Source: JBEVJC01 sp040510375 (GTDB taxonomy: Bacteria; Bacteroidota; Bacteroidia; Chitinophagales; Chitinophagaceae). From it: a stretch of DNA of 64,000 bases. The notes below the pieces were generated by a model that had not been told where the DNA came from, made no database searches, and saw only the letters and a list, made by a program, of their open reading frames with translations. The stretch's first letter is position 1, and the number at the start of each line of letters is the position of its first letter. Location of the stretch: positions 62,001-126,000 of the forward strand of contig JBEVJC010000033.1 in assembly GCA_040510375.1 (NCBI GenBank), in the 5' to 3' direction. Of the stretch, positions 27,867-36,900 are shown piece by piece. A program made the translations under genes and the position numbers.

Positions 27867-29168
27867 TTGAAATATTTAGTAATAATTTTCTGCCTGTTTC
27901 AACTTCATTCCATAGCGCAGCCTGCAAAAAGTGGTGCGAGCCTGGGAACCTGGCAGGAAGGCTTCCTCGACATACACCATATCAACACAGGCCGCGGTAA
28001 TGCTGCATTCTGCATTTTACCCGATGGCACAACTTTACTGATCGATGCGGGTGAATTGTCGCCACTCGACAGCCGTACCTTCTCACTACGCAACGCCTCA
28101 GCCAAACCTGATTCATCACGCAGGCCCTATGAGTGGCTGGTGAATTATATTAAACAGGTGGTTCCCGATTCAGCCCATACCACAATTGATTATGCCCTCA
28201 TTACCCATTTTCACGACGATCACTTCGGTGCATGGTATCCATGGGCCCCCCTGAGTAAAAACGGGGATTATCGGCTGACCGGAATAACAGGCGTAGCCGA
28301 ATTAATACATATCAATAAATTGTTTGATCGCGGTTATCCCGACTACAATTATCCCTTTGACCTGCGGAAAGATGCCGAGCAAAACCGTGGTGGCGAAATC
28401 GAGTTTGGCCATACCATGTTGAACTATTTTTCCTTTCTTAAATCTGGTGCCGCCAACGGCATGTTGCAACAACCATTCAGGGCCGGCAGTAAAGACCAGA
28501 TCCGGCTGGTGCATAAACCCGAAATCTATTCAGGTTTTTTTATCCGCAATGTTAAGTCGGCCCAGTGGATCTGGACCGGCCGCGATAGTACTGTTCAGAA
28601 ACAATTTGCCGACCAGCCGGCCATGAATAAAAAACGGCCGGATGAAAATAGTCTGAGTCTTGCCCTGACCATCAATTACGGATCCTTTACCTATTATAGC
28701 GGTGGTGATAATCCCGGTGAATTGTTTATCGGTGATGACTCATTACGCGACGTAGAAACACCAATTGCCAAAGCCGTTGGTGGAGTAGATGTTGCCAGCA
28801 TGGATCATCATGGTAACCGCGACGCAGTAAATGCGAATATGATCAGGACCCTGCACCCGCAGGTGTGGGTGGGACAAACCTGGTCGTCCGACCATCCGGG
28901 CCATGAAGTGTTACGACGCCTACGTAATACCGCCATCTATCCGCAACCCGGTGACCTGTTTTCCACCAATATGCTCGAGGCCAACAAACTGGTGATCGGT
29001 AACATGATCGATGATGTTTACAAAAGCCAGCGGGGACACGTGCTTATTCGTGTAGTGCCCGGTGGTGGCGAGTTTTATGTGATAGTGTTAGACGATAACC
29101 AGCCCGACCTTAAAGTGAAAGAAGTATTCGGACCTTATAAGTCGCGGTCAAAACAAACCCAACCTTAA
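27867..29168 (+). CDS. Secreted metallo-beta-lactamase-fold hydrolase
   Basis: A 433-residue enzyme starting at TTG (27867; the preceding in-frame codons run into a stop at 27852). The signal peptide MKYLVIIFCLFQLHSIAQ precedes the domain. The zinc-binding THFHDDH motif is intact (H114, H116, D118, H119) and a later MDHHGNRD supplies a further histidine pair. The opening HHINTGRGNAAFCILPDG and IDAGEL match ComEC/Rec2-like and choline-phosphate-esterase-like members of the fold. The substrate is unknown; given its neighbours I suggest a phosphodiester or phosphonoester. It is 9 bases upstream of the next gene. Confidence 0.82.
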   Translation: MKYLVIIFCLFQLHSIAQPAKSGASLGTWQEGFLDIHHINTGRGNAAFCILPDGTTLLIDAGELSPLDSRTFSLRNASAKPDSSRRPYEWLVNYIKQVVPDSAHTTIDYALITHFHDDHFGAWYPWAPLSKNGDYRLTGITGVAELIHINKLFDRGYPDYNYPFDLRKDAEQNRGGEIEFGHTMLNYFSFLKSGAANGMLQQPFRAGSKDQIRLVHKPEIYSGFFIRNVKSAQWIWTGRDSTVQKQFADQPAMNKKRPDENSLSLALTINYGSFTYYSGGDNPGELFIGDDSLRDVETPIAKAVGGVDVASMDHHGNRDAVNANMIRTLHPQVWVGQTWSSDHPGHEVLRRLRNTAIYPQPGDLFSTNMLEANKLVIGNMIDDVYKSQRGHVLIRVVPGGGEFYVIVLDDNQPDLKVKEVFGPYKSRSKQTQP

Positions 29169-29177
29169 ATCAACATT

Positions 29178-30257
29178 ATGACAAGATTGCTCAGTTTATT
29201 TTTATTCCTGACCGTAAGTTTCTATTCATCCGCCCAATTTAAAACGTCGGAGAATGTTGTGGTCATTACGATGGACGGGTTACGCTGGCAGGAAATATTC
29301 GGCGGTGCAGATAGTGTACTCGCCTTCGATACGGCTGCTACCTACAGCACCGGTTATGTTCGTGAACAATTCTGGTTACCCACACAGGCAGAACGGCGCG
29401 CAAGGCTAATGCCTTTTTTCTGGTCCACCCTGGCCAGGGAAGGTGTTATCCTTGGTAACCGCCAGTACGGAAACTATTTCAACAACGCCAATCCATACTG
29501 GTTCAGCTATCCGGGATACAACGAAATTTTCACCGGATATCCCGATACCGCGGTGAACTCCAATGATAAAATCCCGAATAAAAATGAAACCGTTTTTGAA
29601 TACCTGGCAAAGCTGCCTGAGTACAAAGGCCGCACAGCGGTGTTTGGATCATGGGATGTTTATTCATCCATTTTCAATGAAGCCAGGAGCGGGTTGTTTC
29701 TGAACGATGGTTTCCGCGATGTACCCGGCAAACTAACTGAGCGCCAGGTTTTATATAATCAGTTGCAACATGAAATGCCCACCGTATTCCATGGTGGCGA
29801 AAGGCTTGATGTTGCTTCCTTCCACATGGGACTTGAATATATGAAGGTCAACAAGCCGAAGCTGATGTACTTCGGATTGGGCGACTGCGATGAGTTTGCG
29901 CATGCGGGGCTTTATGATCATTATCTTGACGCTGCACAGAATTTTGACGACTGGATCAGGCAAATCTGGGAGTATGTGCAGTCGACCCCACAATACAAAA
30001 ACAAAACAACCATCCTGATCACTACTGATCATGGTCGTGGTCTTGCTGCAGACGGTACATGGAAACATCATGGCCAGAAAATTCCGGAATCAAATCAAAT
30101 GTGGATGGCTGCAATCGGACCATCGGTAAAGGCAACCGGTGAAAATAAGACCAGTCAACAGGCCTACCAGGGACAGATTGCGGCAACCATCGCACTGTTA
30201 CTGGGTAAAGAATACAAACCGGCTCACCAGCCACTTGCTCCGTTAACCCTTAACTAA
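29178..30257 (+). CDS. Secreted alkaline-phosphatase-superfamily enzyme (1)
   Basis: A 359-residue enzyme with a signal peptide ending at SSAQ (residue 20). Metal ligands typical of the superfamily are visible: D33 in TMDGLRWQEIF, the GDCDEFAHAG block and TTDHGRG near residue 280. The nucleophile position aligns best with S110 in WFSYPGYNEIFTG. Members of this branch are often annotated as phosphoglyceromutase-like or phosphodiesterase; phosphonoacetate hydrolase is a related enzyme of the same superfamily. It is in the middle of the phosphonate operon and probably releases a phosphorus-containing headgroup or phosphate in the periplasm. Confidence 0.82.
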   Translation: MTRLLSLFLFLTVSFYSSAQFKTSENVVVITMDGLRWQEIFGGADSVLAFDTAATYSTGYVREQFWLPTQAERRARLMPFFWSTLAREGVILGNRQYGNYFNNANPYWFSYPGYNEIFTGYPDTAVNSNDKIPNKNETVFEYLAKLPEYKGRTAVFGSWDVYSSIFNEARSGLFLNDGFRDVPGKLTERQVLYNQLQHEMPTVFHGGERLDVASFHMGLEYMKVNKPKLMYFGLGDCDEFAHAGLYDHYLDAAQNFDDWIRQIWEYVQSTPQYKNKTTILITTDHGRGLAADGTWKHHGQKIPESNQMWMAAIGPSVKATGENKTSQQAYQGQIAATIALLLGKEYKPAHQPLAPLTLN

Positions 30258-30280
30258 TCGTTTAACCAGTTTATACTAAT

Positions 30281-30859
30281 TTGAAAAACGTTAAAGCAAG
30301 GGAGATTGTCCAGGAGATCTTCTCCCTTTACATGATCTACGGTGCGGAAGACTATATCGGTGAACCTGTATCGCAGATCGAACATATGGCACAGGCGGCT
30401 GAACTGGCGGAGAAAGAAGGATACGGCCGGGATGTAATACTGGCTGCGTTCTTCCATGATATAGGTCATCTGTGCGAGCATATTATGGACACCGCACAAA
30501 TGAATGGTTATGGTGTGGTTGATCATGAAGTGCTTGCCGGGATCTATTTAAAAAAACAAGGTTTTTCTTCACGGATCGTGCGGATGGTGGAAAGCCATGT
30601 TAATGCCAAACGTTACCTGACATACCGCTATCCGGATTATTATAACAAACTTTCAGAAGCAAGCCGGTATACACTGGGTTTACAGGGTGGTGTGATGACC
30701 GAAGAAGAAGCAACCGCATTCGAACAGGATCCGGATCACCAGTTGTATGTGCAATTACGTAGATGGGATGATGAAGCGAAAGTGGAACATCGTAAACTTC
30801 CCGATCTCAAACGCTACCGGGATATGGCTTATCAGGAGCTGACTGGTGTAAATGAATAA
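30281..30859 (+). CDS. phnZ: PhnZ-like diiron oxygenase (HD domain), C-P bond cleavage
   Basis: A 192-residue HD-domain protein (TTG start) that matches PhnZ residue by residue as I recall it. The substrate-side pair is Y25 and E28 (YIGEPVSQIEH); iron ligands are H35, H59, D60, H82, H106 and D163 (RRWDD); HVNAKRYL carries K110, and LQGGVMTEEE is also a PhnZ block. PhnZ oxidatively cleaves (R)-1-hydroxy-2-aminoethylphosphonate to glycine and phosphate with a mixed-valent diiron centre. TmpB, for the trimethylated substrate, is a close relative, so exact substrate is open. No alpha-hydroxylase (PhnY/TmpA) is in the window. Confidence 0.85.
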   Translation: MKNVKAREIVQEIFSLYMIYGAEDYIGEPVSQIEHMAQAAELAEKEGYGRDVILAAFFHDIGHLCEHIMDTAQMNGYGVVDHEVLAGIYLKKQGFSSRIVRMVESHVNAKRYLTYRYPDYYNKLSEASRYTLGLQGGVMTEEEATAFEQDPDHQLYVQLRRWDDEAKVEHRKLPDLKRYRDMAYQELTGVNE

Positions 30860-30931
30860 TATTAGTACGAGGGTATTGCAAGATCCATATCGCAGATCAA
30901 ATTTATCAGAACACCCGTAGTATTCAAAAAC

Positions 30932-32236
30932 ATGTCTGTTGAACGACTTACAAGACGGGAATGGACCTCGGTCATACCAGCTGCTATTGCAGCTTTCTGT
31001 GTGTATACCTGCATGTACGCTTTTCGGAAACCGTTTACCAGTGCTACTTTTGAAGGAATTTCCTACTTAGGTGTCACTTACAAATCGTGGCTGGTGATTG
31101 CCCAGACAATTGGATATACAGTCAGTAAATTTTATGGGATCAGTTTTATCGGTGGCCTGAAAGATCAACGGAATGCCTTTTCAATTATCCTTTTGATTTT
31201 AGTGGCGTGGATAGCATTACTATTATTTGCATGGGTGCCGGCACCCTATAATATTATATTCCTTCTTATCAACGGGTTTCCACTTGGAGTTATTTATGGA
31301 CTTGTTTTCAGATACCTGGAGGGAAGGAAGACAACCGAATTCCTGGGTGCCGTGCTGGCGAGCAGTTTTATTTTCGCCTCTGGTTTTACACAAAGTGCTG
31401 GACGGATGGTCATGGAAGACTGGGGTTTCAGCCAATGGTGGATGCCGTTTATAACCGGTATGTTGTTTTTTCCCGTATTACTTTTGAGCACCTGGTTGCT
31501 GGGTAAAACACCACTTCCGGATTCTAAAGACCTGGAGTTGCGAACCGCAAGGAAGGCCATGGACAAGGGAGAACGAAAAGAGTTCCTCCGGAAATTTATT
31601 CCCGGTCTCTGTGTCCTGATCCTTGCCTATATCATGCTCACTATCGTGCGCGACTACCGCAGTAATTTTGCTGCCGATATCTGGAAGGAACTGGGTTATG
31701 GAAATGATGCTTCGGTTTTTACCAGGAGCGAAGTGCCGGCTTCCCTTGTTGTATTACTGATGATGAGCCTGCTGGTGTTGGTGAAGTCGAACTTAAAGGC
31801 CCTTATGATCAACCATGTGCTCATTTTTACCGGATTCCTGATTGTAATCCTCGCCAATTATTTATTTACCATCCACTCTGTTTCACCTTTCTGGTGGATC
31901 ACAGTTTCCGGCATTGGTTTGTACATGGCCTATGTTCCCTTTAATTGTATGTTGTTTGAGCGGCTGATTTCTACCTTCAGATACGCCGGGAATGCGGGTT
32001 TTATAATTTATGTGGCCGATTCTTTCGGTTACCTGGGGAGTGATGTTATCATTGTTGTTAAAAACCTGATGAAACTGGAAATTTCGTGGACAGATTTCTT
32101 TGTCAGGATGTTGTTTGTTTTTTCAGGTATGGGTATTATATTGGTAACCGTTTCGGCGATCTACTTCCGCCGGAAGTATTATAAAATGGGAACTCACAAA
32201 AATCAACCGCGATCTTTATGGCCAGGAATGCAATAG
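30932..32236 (+). CDS. DUF5690-like MFS-type permease, phosphonate operon
   Basis: A 434-residue inner-membrane protein with about twelve membrane helices. It opens MSVERLTRREWTSVIPAAIA and has the AFCVYTCMYAFRKPF segment typical of sugar-phosphate/organophosphate MFS porters. I recognise it as the DUF5690 family, whose members I recall near phosphonate genes. It starts 72 bases after the PhnZ-like gene, and its end overlaps the FAD gene by 19 bases. Uptake of the phosphonate across the inner membrane is the simplest role; no ABC-type PhnCDE importer is visible. Confidence 0.75.
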   Translation: MSVERLTRREWTSVIPAAIAAFCVYTCMYAFRKPFTSATFEGISYLGVTYKSWLVIAQTIGYTVSKFYGISFIGGLKDQRNAFSIILLILVAWIALLLFAWVPAPYNIIFLLINGFPLGVIYGLVFRYLEGRKTTEFLGAVLASSFIFASGFTQSAGRMVMEDWGFSQWWMPFITGMLFFPVLLLSTWLLGKTPLPDSKDLELRTARKAMDKGERKEFLRKFIPGLCVLILAYIMLTIVRDYRSNFAADIWKELGYGNDASVFTRSEVPASLVVLLMMSLLVLVKSNLKALMINHVLIFTGFLIVILANYLFTIHSVSPFWWITVSGIGLYMAYVPFNCMLFERLISTFRYAGNAGFIIYVADSFGYLGSDVIIVVKNLMKLEISWTDFFVRMLFVFSGMGIILVTVSAIYFRRKYYKMGTHKNQPRSLWPGMQ

Positions 32237-33327
32237 TTGTCGGTGCTGGAATTGCCGGTCTGGCCACAGCCCGTATACTCGCCATCCGGGGTTATAAAGT
32301 CAGGGTTTTTGAACGAAACGGAGCGGCCATGGGCGCGTCTGTCAGGAATTTTGGAATGATCTGGCCCATCGGTCAACCAGCCGGTGCTCTTTATGATGCT
32401 GCCATGCGCAGCCGACAGATCTGGCAGGAACTCTGTGAAGATGCTGGTATCTGGTTTGAAACCCCCGGGTCTTTACATCTTGCGTATCAACAGGACGAAT
32501 GGGATGTACTGCAGGAATTAAAAGAGAATTACCAGGAACGACCCATGCAGCTATTGTCTGCCGATGAAGTGAAAAAAGTTTCTGTTAATGCAGTAAGCCA
32601 GGGTTTACTGGGTGGATTGTTCAGCTATAGTGAAATGATTGTTGATCCCAGGGATGCGATCGCAAAACTCCCTGCCTATCTTACCGAAAAATATGGCGTG
32701 GAGTTTTTCTGGAATGAACCTGTAAAACAAATCAGCCTTCCCCGGGTTGAAACATCCCGTTACACCTATCATGCTGACGAAGTGGTTGTGTGCAGTGGTG
32801 CCGATTTTGAAACCCTGTACCCTTCGTTATTTGCAGAACTTCCGATAACGAAATGTAAATTACAGATGATGCGGTTGACGCCGCAGTTGCAACGAATGGG
32901 ACCCGCACTTTGTGGTGCCTTGTCACTGGGTCATTATAAAAGTTTTGAAGTAGCGCCCTCACTTCAAAAATTAAAAGAAAGATTTGACCAGCAATATCCT
33001 GAGCACAAAAAATATGGGATCCATGTAATGGTGTCGCAGAATGAGTCGGGAGAATTTACCATTGGAGATTCACACGAGTATGGTCCTGATCCGGACCCGT
33101 TTGATGTTGCGCATATCAACAAACTGATACTTGATTACCTTTCCCATTTTGCCAGGTTCAGCAAGACCAGTGTTACACAATCATGGAATGGCGTTTATCC
33201 CAAACTCAGTAACGGCGATGCCTACTTGCTTATGAAAACTTCAGATGGTGTAACCATCCTCAATGGTTTCGGTGGGGCTGGAATGACGCTGGCGCCAGGT
33301 ATTGCAGAGATAGAACTGGGTTACTGA
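32218..33327 (+). CDS. FAD-dependent oxidoreductase of the phosphonate-operon (TIGR03364) type
   Basis: A 369-residue protein of the DAO (glycine/D-amino-acid oxidase) fold: dinucleotide motif VVGAGIAGLATARIL at residues 7-21, then VRVFERN, and a C-terminal GFGGAGMTLAPGIAE FAD loop. The VRNFGMIWPIGQPAG segment is characteristic of the subfamily found in bacterial phosphonate operons; such enzymes (PbfC/PbfD types) have been reported to oxidise aminoethylphosphonate or its N-alkyl forms. It overlaps the permease gene by 19 bases, implying translational coupling. I infer that it feeds or bypasses the PhnZ-like step. Confidence 0.82.
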   Translation: MARNAIVVGAGIAGLATARILAIRGYKVRVFERNGAAMGASVRNFGMIWPIGQPAGALYDAAMRSRQIWQELCEDAGIWFETPGSLHLAYQQDEWDVLQELKENYQERPMQLLSADEVKKVSVNAVSQGLLGGLFSYSEMIVDPRDAIAKLPAYLTEKYGVEFFWNEPVKQISLPRVETSRYTYHADEVVVCSGADFETLYPSLFAELPITKCKLQMMRLTPQLQRMGPALCGALSLGHYKSFEVAPSLQKLKERFDQQYPEHKKYGIHVMVSQNESGEFTIGDSHEYGPDPDPFDVAHINKLILDYLSHFARFSKTSVTQSWNGVYPKLSNGDAYLLMKTSDGVTILNGFGGAGMTLAPGIAEIELGY

Positions 33328-33417
33328 ACAAAACAATCCGGCACATGGTATTCCTGATTTTGAACAGGATTACTGAACCAGCATGGCATGTTACCAGGAT
33401 TCAGGAAGATAAATGTA

Positions 33418-33636
33418 TTACTGAACCGGCTCAGCTACAATTTGTTTCTTTGCTCCACCTGTCTTTTTTGGCTTTGGATTTTTTTCTTTAAAACCAGCAA
33501 GTAGTGCTTTTGTGGCTCTTTTCACGTTACGTTCAAATTTCTTTGGCGTAAGATGATCGGTGAGTGACGCGAAGATCACAACGAGATTTGCAGCTACCGA
33601 TAATTCAAATTCCTTTTTAAGTTTTTTCGAAGACAT
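33418..33636 (-). CDS. Small basic hypothetical protein
   Basis: A 72-residue protein from MSSKKLKKEF (a start 18 bases further upstream would add MCKHLH). It is lysine-rich with a hydrophobic helix in the middle (VAANLVVIFASLTDHL) and a Lys/Pro/Ala tail (KNPKPKKTGGAKK). I recall similar short proteins in many Bacteroidota, often unannotated. It is the only gene of the region on the - strand and lies between the two organophosphorus units. No function is known. Confidence 0.65.
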   Translation of the reverse strand: MSSKKLKKEFELSVAANLVVIFASLTDHLTPKKFERNVKRATKALLAGFKEKNPKPKKTGGAKKQIVAEPVQ

Positions 33637-33798
33637 ATGCAGGTGTTTACACAAACTTAATAATTTAGTAATACACTGTATGTTAAGTTTTGCCCGGCTG
33701 CCTGTTTTTCCAACATAAAGTCGTAAATAGGCTGCCTGGGGCGGTAGGGCGAATCTGTCCCGCTGATCGAAAGAATAAATTCTCTCTTCCTTTTTGAA

Positions 33799-33844
33799 GA
33801 CCGAAACACTCTCCTGGTGTTTGTGATTTGTTTACAATTCGGTC
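33799..33844. promoter_or_regulatory. Nested inverted repeat upstream of susC-2
   Basis: The outer arms GACCGAA (33799-33805) and TTCGGTC (33838-33844) enclose a second, smaller pair AAACAC / GTGTTT. The element lies about 120-160 bases before the susC-2 start and about 50 bases upstream of the candidate -7 box at 33890, a plausible activator or repressor position. Confidence 0.4.
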
Positions 33845-33889
33845 ACATTTCGTTAACACCGTTTTTCAATTCACACAATACTGCACCGT

Positions 33890-33897
33890 TACTTTTG
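33890..33897 (+). promoter_or_regulatory. Candidate promoter -7 box of susC-2
   Basis: TACTTTTG is an exact match to the Bacteroidota TAnnTTTG -7 consensus, 64 bases before the susC-2 ATG. It is followed by CC-G as in other candidates of this window. A clean -33 TTG is not obvious. The rest of the 307-base gap before susC-2 holds the inverted repeat and no gene. Confidence 0.55.
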
Positions 33898-33961
33898 CCG
33901 CGAATTAACAACCGGTCAGGATACACACTGGTACGGCTCTCCTAAACCTAATTGATATAGT

Positions 33962-36900
33962 ATGCGACTTCTCCTTCGTTTGAAGGGTTTACCCTTTTTA
34001 TTATTCATTGTATTATTGGTTGGTTCCTTACCACAACTTCATGCAATGCACCGGCCTGAATTTTATGGCCAGAAAGAAATTCCTGTTTCAGGAAAAATTA
34101 CAAACGCTACAGGTGAGGCGATAGCTGGTGCCAGTGTTCAGGTGAAGGGTAGTACGCTCGGTACATCAAGCAATGAGTCTGGCGAATTCCATATCTCTGT
34201 TCCGGAAAATGCGGTGCTTGTTTTTTCCATGGTTGGTTATGAACGCCAGGAGCTTGCTGTAAGCGGACAACTTTCAGTGAACGTACAATTAGTTACTTCG
34301 GTTAACTCCATGAATGAAGTCATTGTAGTTGGTTATGGCACACAAAAGAAAATGAATGTAACCGGTGCAGTGGACCAGTTATCCGGAAAAGATATTGCAA
34401 AACGTCCGGTGGCCAATGTTTTCCAGGGGTTGCAGGGACTTAGTCCCGGTTTGAATATCAGTTACCCCGGAGGCAGGCCAGGCGCCACTCCTACGATTAA
34501 TGTAAGGGGTGCGGCCAACCTGCAGGGCAACGCTTCACCGCTGATCGTGATCGACGGGATTGCTTCTACAGCCGACGACCTGCTCCGGATCAGTCCGGCT
34601 GATATCGCTTCCATTACCGTATTACGCGATGCGGCCTCTGCTGCAATCTATGGAGCGCGTGCTTCTTTTGGTGTGATCCTGATCACCACCAGACAGGGTT
34701 CAACTGGTCACCAACGCATCAGTTATAATAACTATTTCGCTTCGTCACGCAGTACTGTTTTGCCAAAACAGATCACAGATCCGTATATCTATTCAAGGGT
34801 ACTGGAGACCAGTACGGACAATACGCCGTGGGATTATGTAAACTATACCGATTACCAGTATCAGTGGGCAAAGGATCGTTCAAATGATCCATCAGTAGAA
34901 GATACACGTGTTGATCCAAATGATCCTACCAAGTGGATCTATATGGGCAGCAATAACTGGAATGATTTCTTTTTTAATAAATCGAATATTTCCCAGAACC
35001 ACAATCTGTCATTTAGTGGTGGTTCGGATATGGGCAACGGACGACCATTTACCTACCTTTTATCGGCTGACTATACCGATGAAAACGGATTGAACAAATT
35101 AGCACGGGACGACTGGAAACGGTATGGTCTTCGTGCGCGGATCAGCTTTACGCCGTTAAAGGGTTTGAAACTGGATAACAATCTTAATATTTACCAAACT
35201 ATCGGTTCAGCACCAAGCCAGGCAATTACCGATCTCTACTATCTCCAGCCGACCCAGGTGGCAGTAAACCCAGATGGAACCTGGGCCAACAGTGATGCAG
35301 GCCGTTTGGGTGCAAAACTCACCAGCGGTGGTCGCGCAGAACAAAACCGGTTTGGATTCCAGGATGTTATCCGTGGTACCCTCAGCCTGCTAAACAACGA
35401 TCTCCAGATTGTCGGAAACGCCAGTATCAAAAGGGAATTGTGGAGAGCCAATCGTGATTTCAGGAAATACAAGATCGGCTACGGTCCTGGTGATGTCCGT
35501 GAAGAAGGCGGTACCGATTCAGTGAGCGTCCGGAATGGTAATGTGAAACACGATGTATACGATCTGTATGCAACTTATAAAAAATCGCTCGGTGATGATC
35601 ATGATTTCAGCATTGTGGCTGGTTATAACCAGGAAGAGTATATCTACACTGATGAGTTGGCGTCACGCTCCGGCCTGGTGTCGGTGACTCTTCCATATCT
35701 TGGTGCCACAACAGGGACAGCCGCGGCATATGCAGACTATTCCACCTATGCACTCAGAAGTTTATTCGGTCGCCTACATTATGAATATAAACAACGTTAT
35801 ATCGTTGAGGTAAACGGCCGTCGTGACGGTTCATCGCGCTTCCCAAGCGAAAGACGCCAGGGCTTTTTCCCATCTGTTTCCGCAGCCTGGGTAGCAAGCC
35901 AGGAACCATTCATGGAATCGGTTACCAAAATTATTCCGACCATGAAGTTCCGCGCCTCTTATGGCGATTTGGGTAATCAGGGTGGAAATGTGCAAGACTT
36001 CGGATATATCCAAACGCTGACACCAGTAAGGTCGCCCTACCTGATTGATAACGGTTATCCGACTGTTATCGGTGGTGCACCGGCACTCAAAGTAGATCCG
36101 GATACCTATACCTGGGAAAAAGTGAGGACGTTCAATTTGGGAACCGACCTGGGCTTCCTTAATAATAAACTACAGTTTGGTTTTGATTATTTCGTCCGCA
36201 AGACTATCGGCATGCTTGCGGCGGGAGCTGAATTGCCTGCTGTTATCGGAACAACTCCACCACTGCAGAATGTGGCGGATCTCGAGACAAAAGGTTTTGA
36301 GCTGACCCTGGGTTACCGTGACCATTTTAATGTTGCAGCTAAGCCGCTGAATTTCGGGGCCCGTTTCATTTTGTCGGATTCCCGTTCGAAGGTTACCAGG
36401 TTCAATAATCAACTGCAGACCCTGAAAGACTTCCGTGTTGGTCAGGAAATAGGCGAAATCTGGGGATTGGAAAACGATGGCTACTTCGCCAGTGCAGAAG
36501 AAATCGCCAAGCTGGATCAATCAGCAATTATTCCATGGGATGCATTGGAAGTAGTGGCAGGATGGCCACGTTATGTAGATCAGAATGGCGACGGTAAGAT
36601 CACACTTGGTCAGACAGCAACAGAACCCGGCGACCTGAAGAAGATCGGAAACAGCAGTCCGCGTTTCAGGTTCGGATTCAATCTTGATTTGGACTGGAAT
36701 AATTTTGATTTTTCCATGTTCCTTCAGGGAGTGGTTAAGCAAGACTTTTACCCGCATCATTATTTATTCTGGGGACCATACCAGCAACCATATGCAGGCA
36801 TCTATGCCTGGAACCTGGATTACTACCGTGGTGTTTCGGAAACCGGTCCTGGCCGCGACCAGCACTCAGCTTCGTACCTGAATGCAGGTCTGGCCGATGC

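Noticed and set aside
33321..33428. TTACTGAAC occurring three times about 48 bases apart
   Set aside because: Two copies are the ends of genes on opposite strands and the flanks barely match; most likely chance rather than a tandem repeat.
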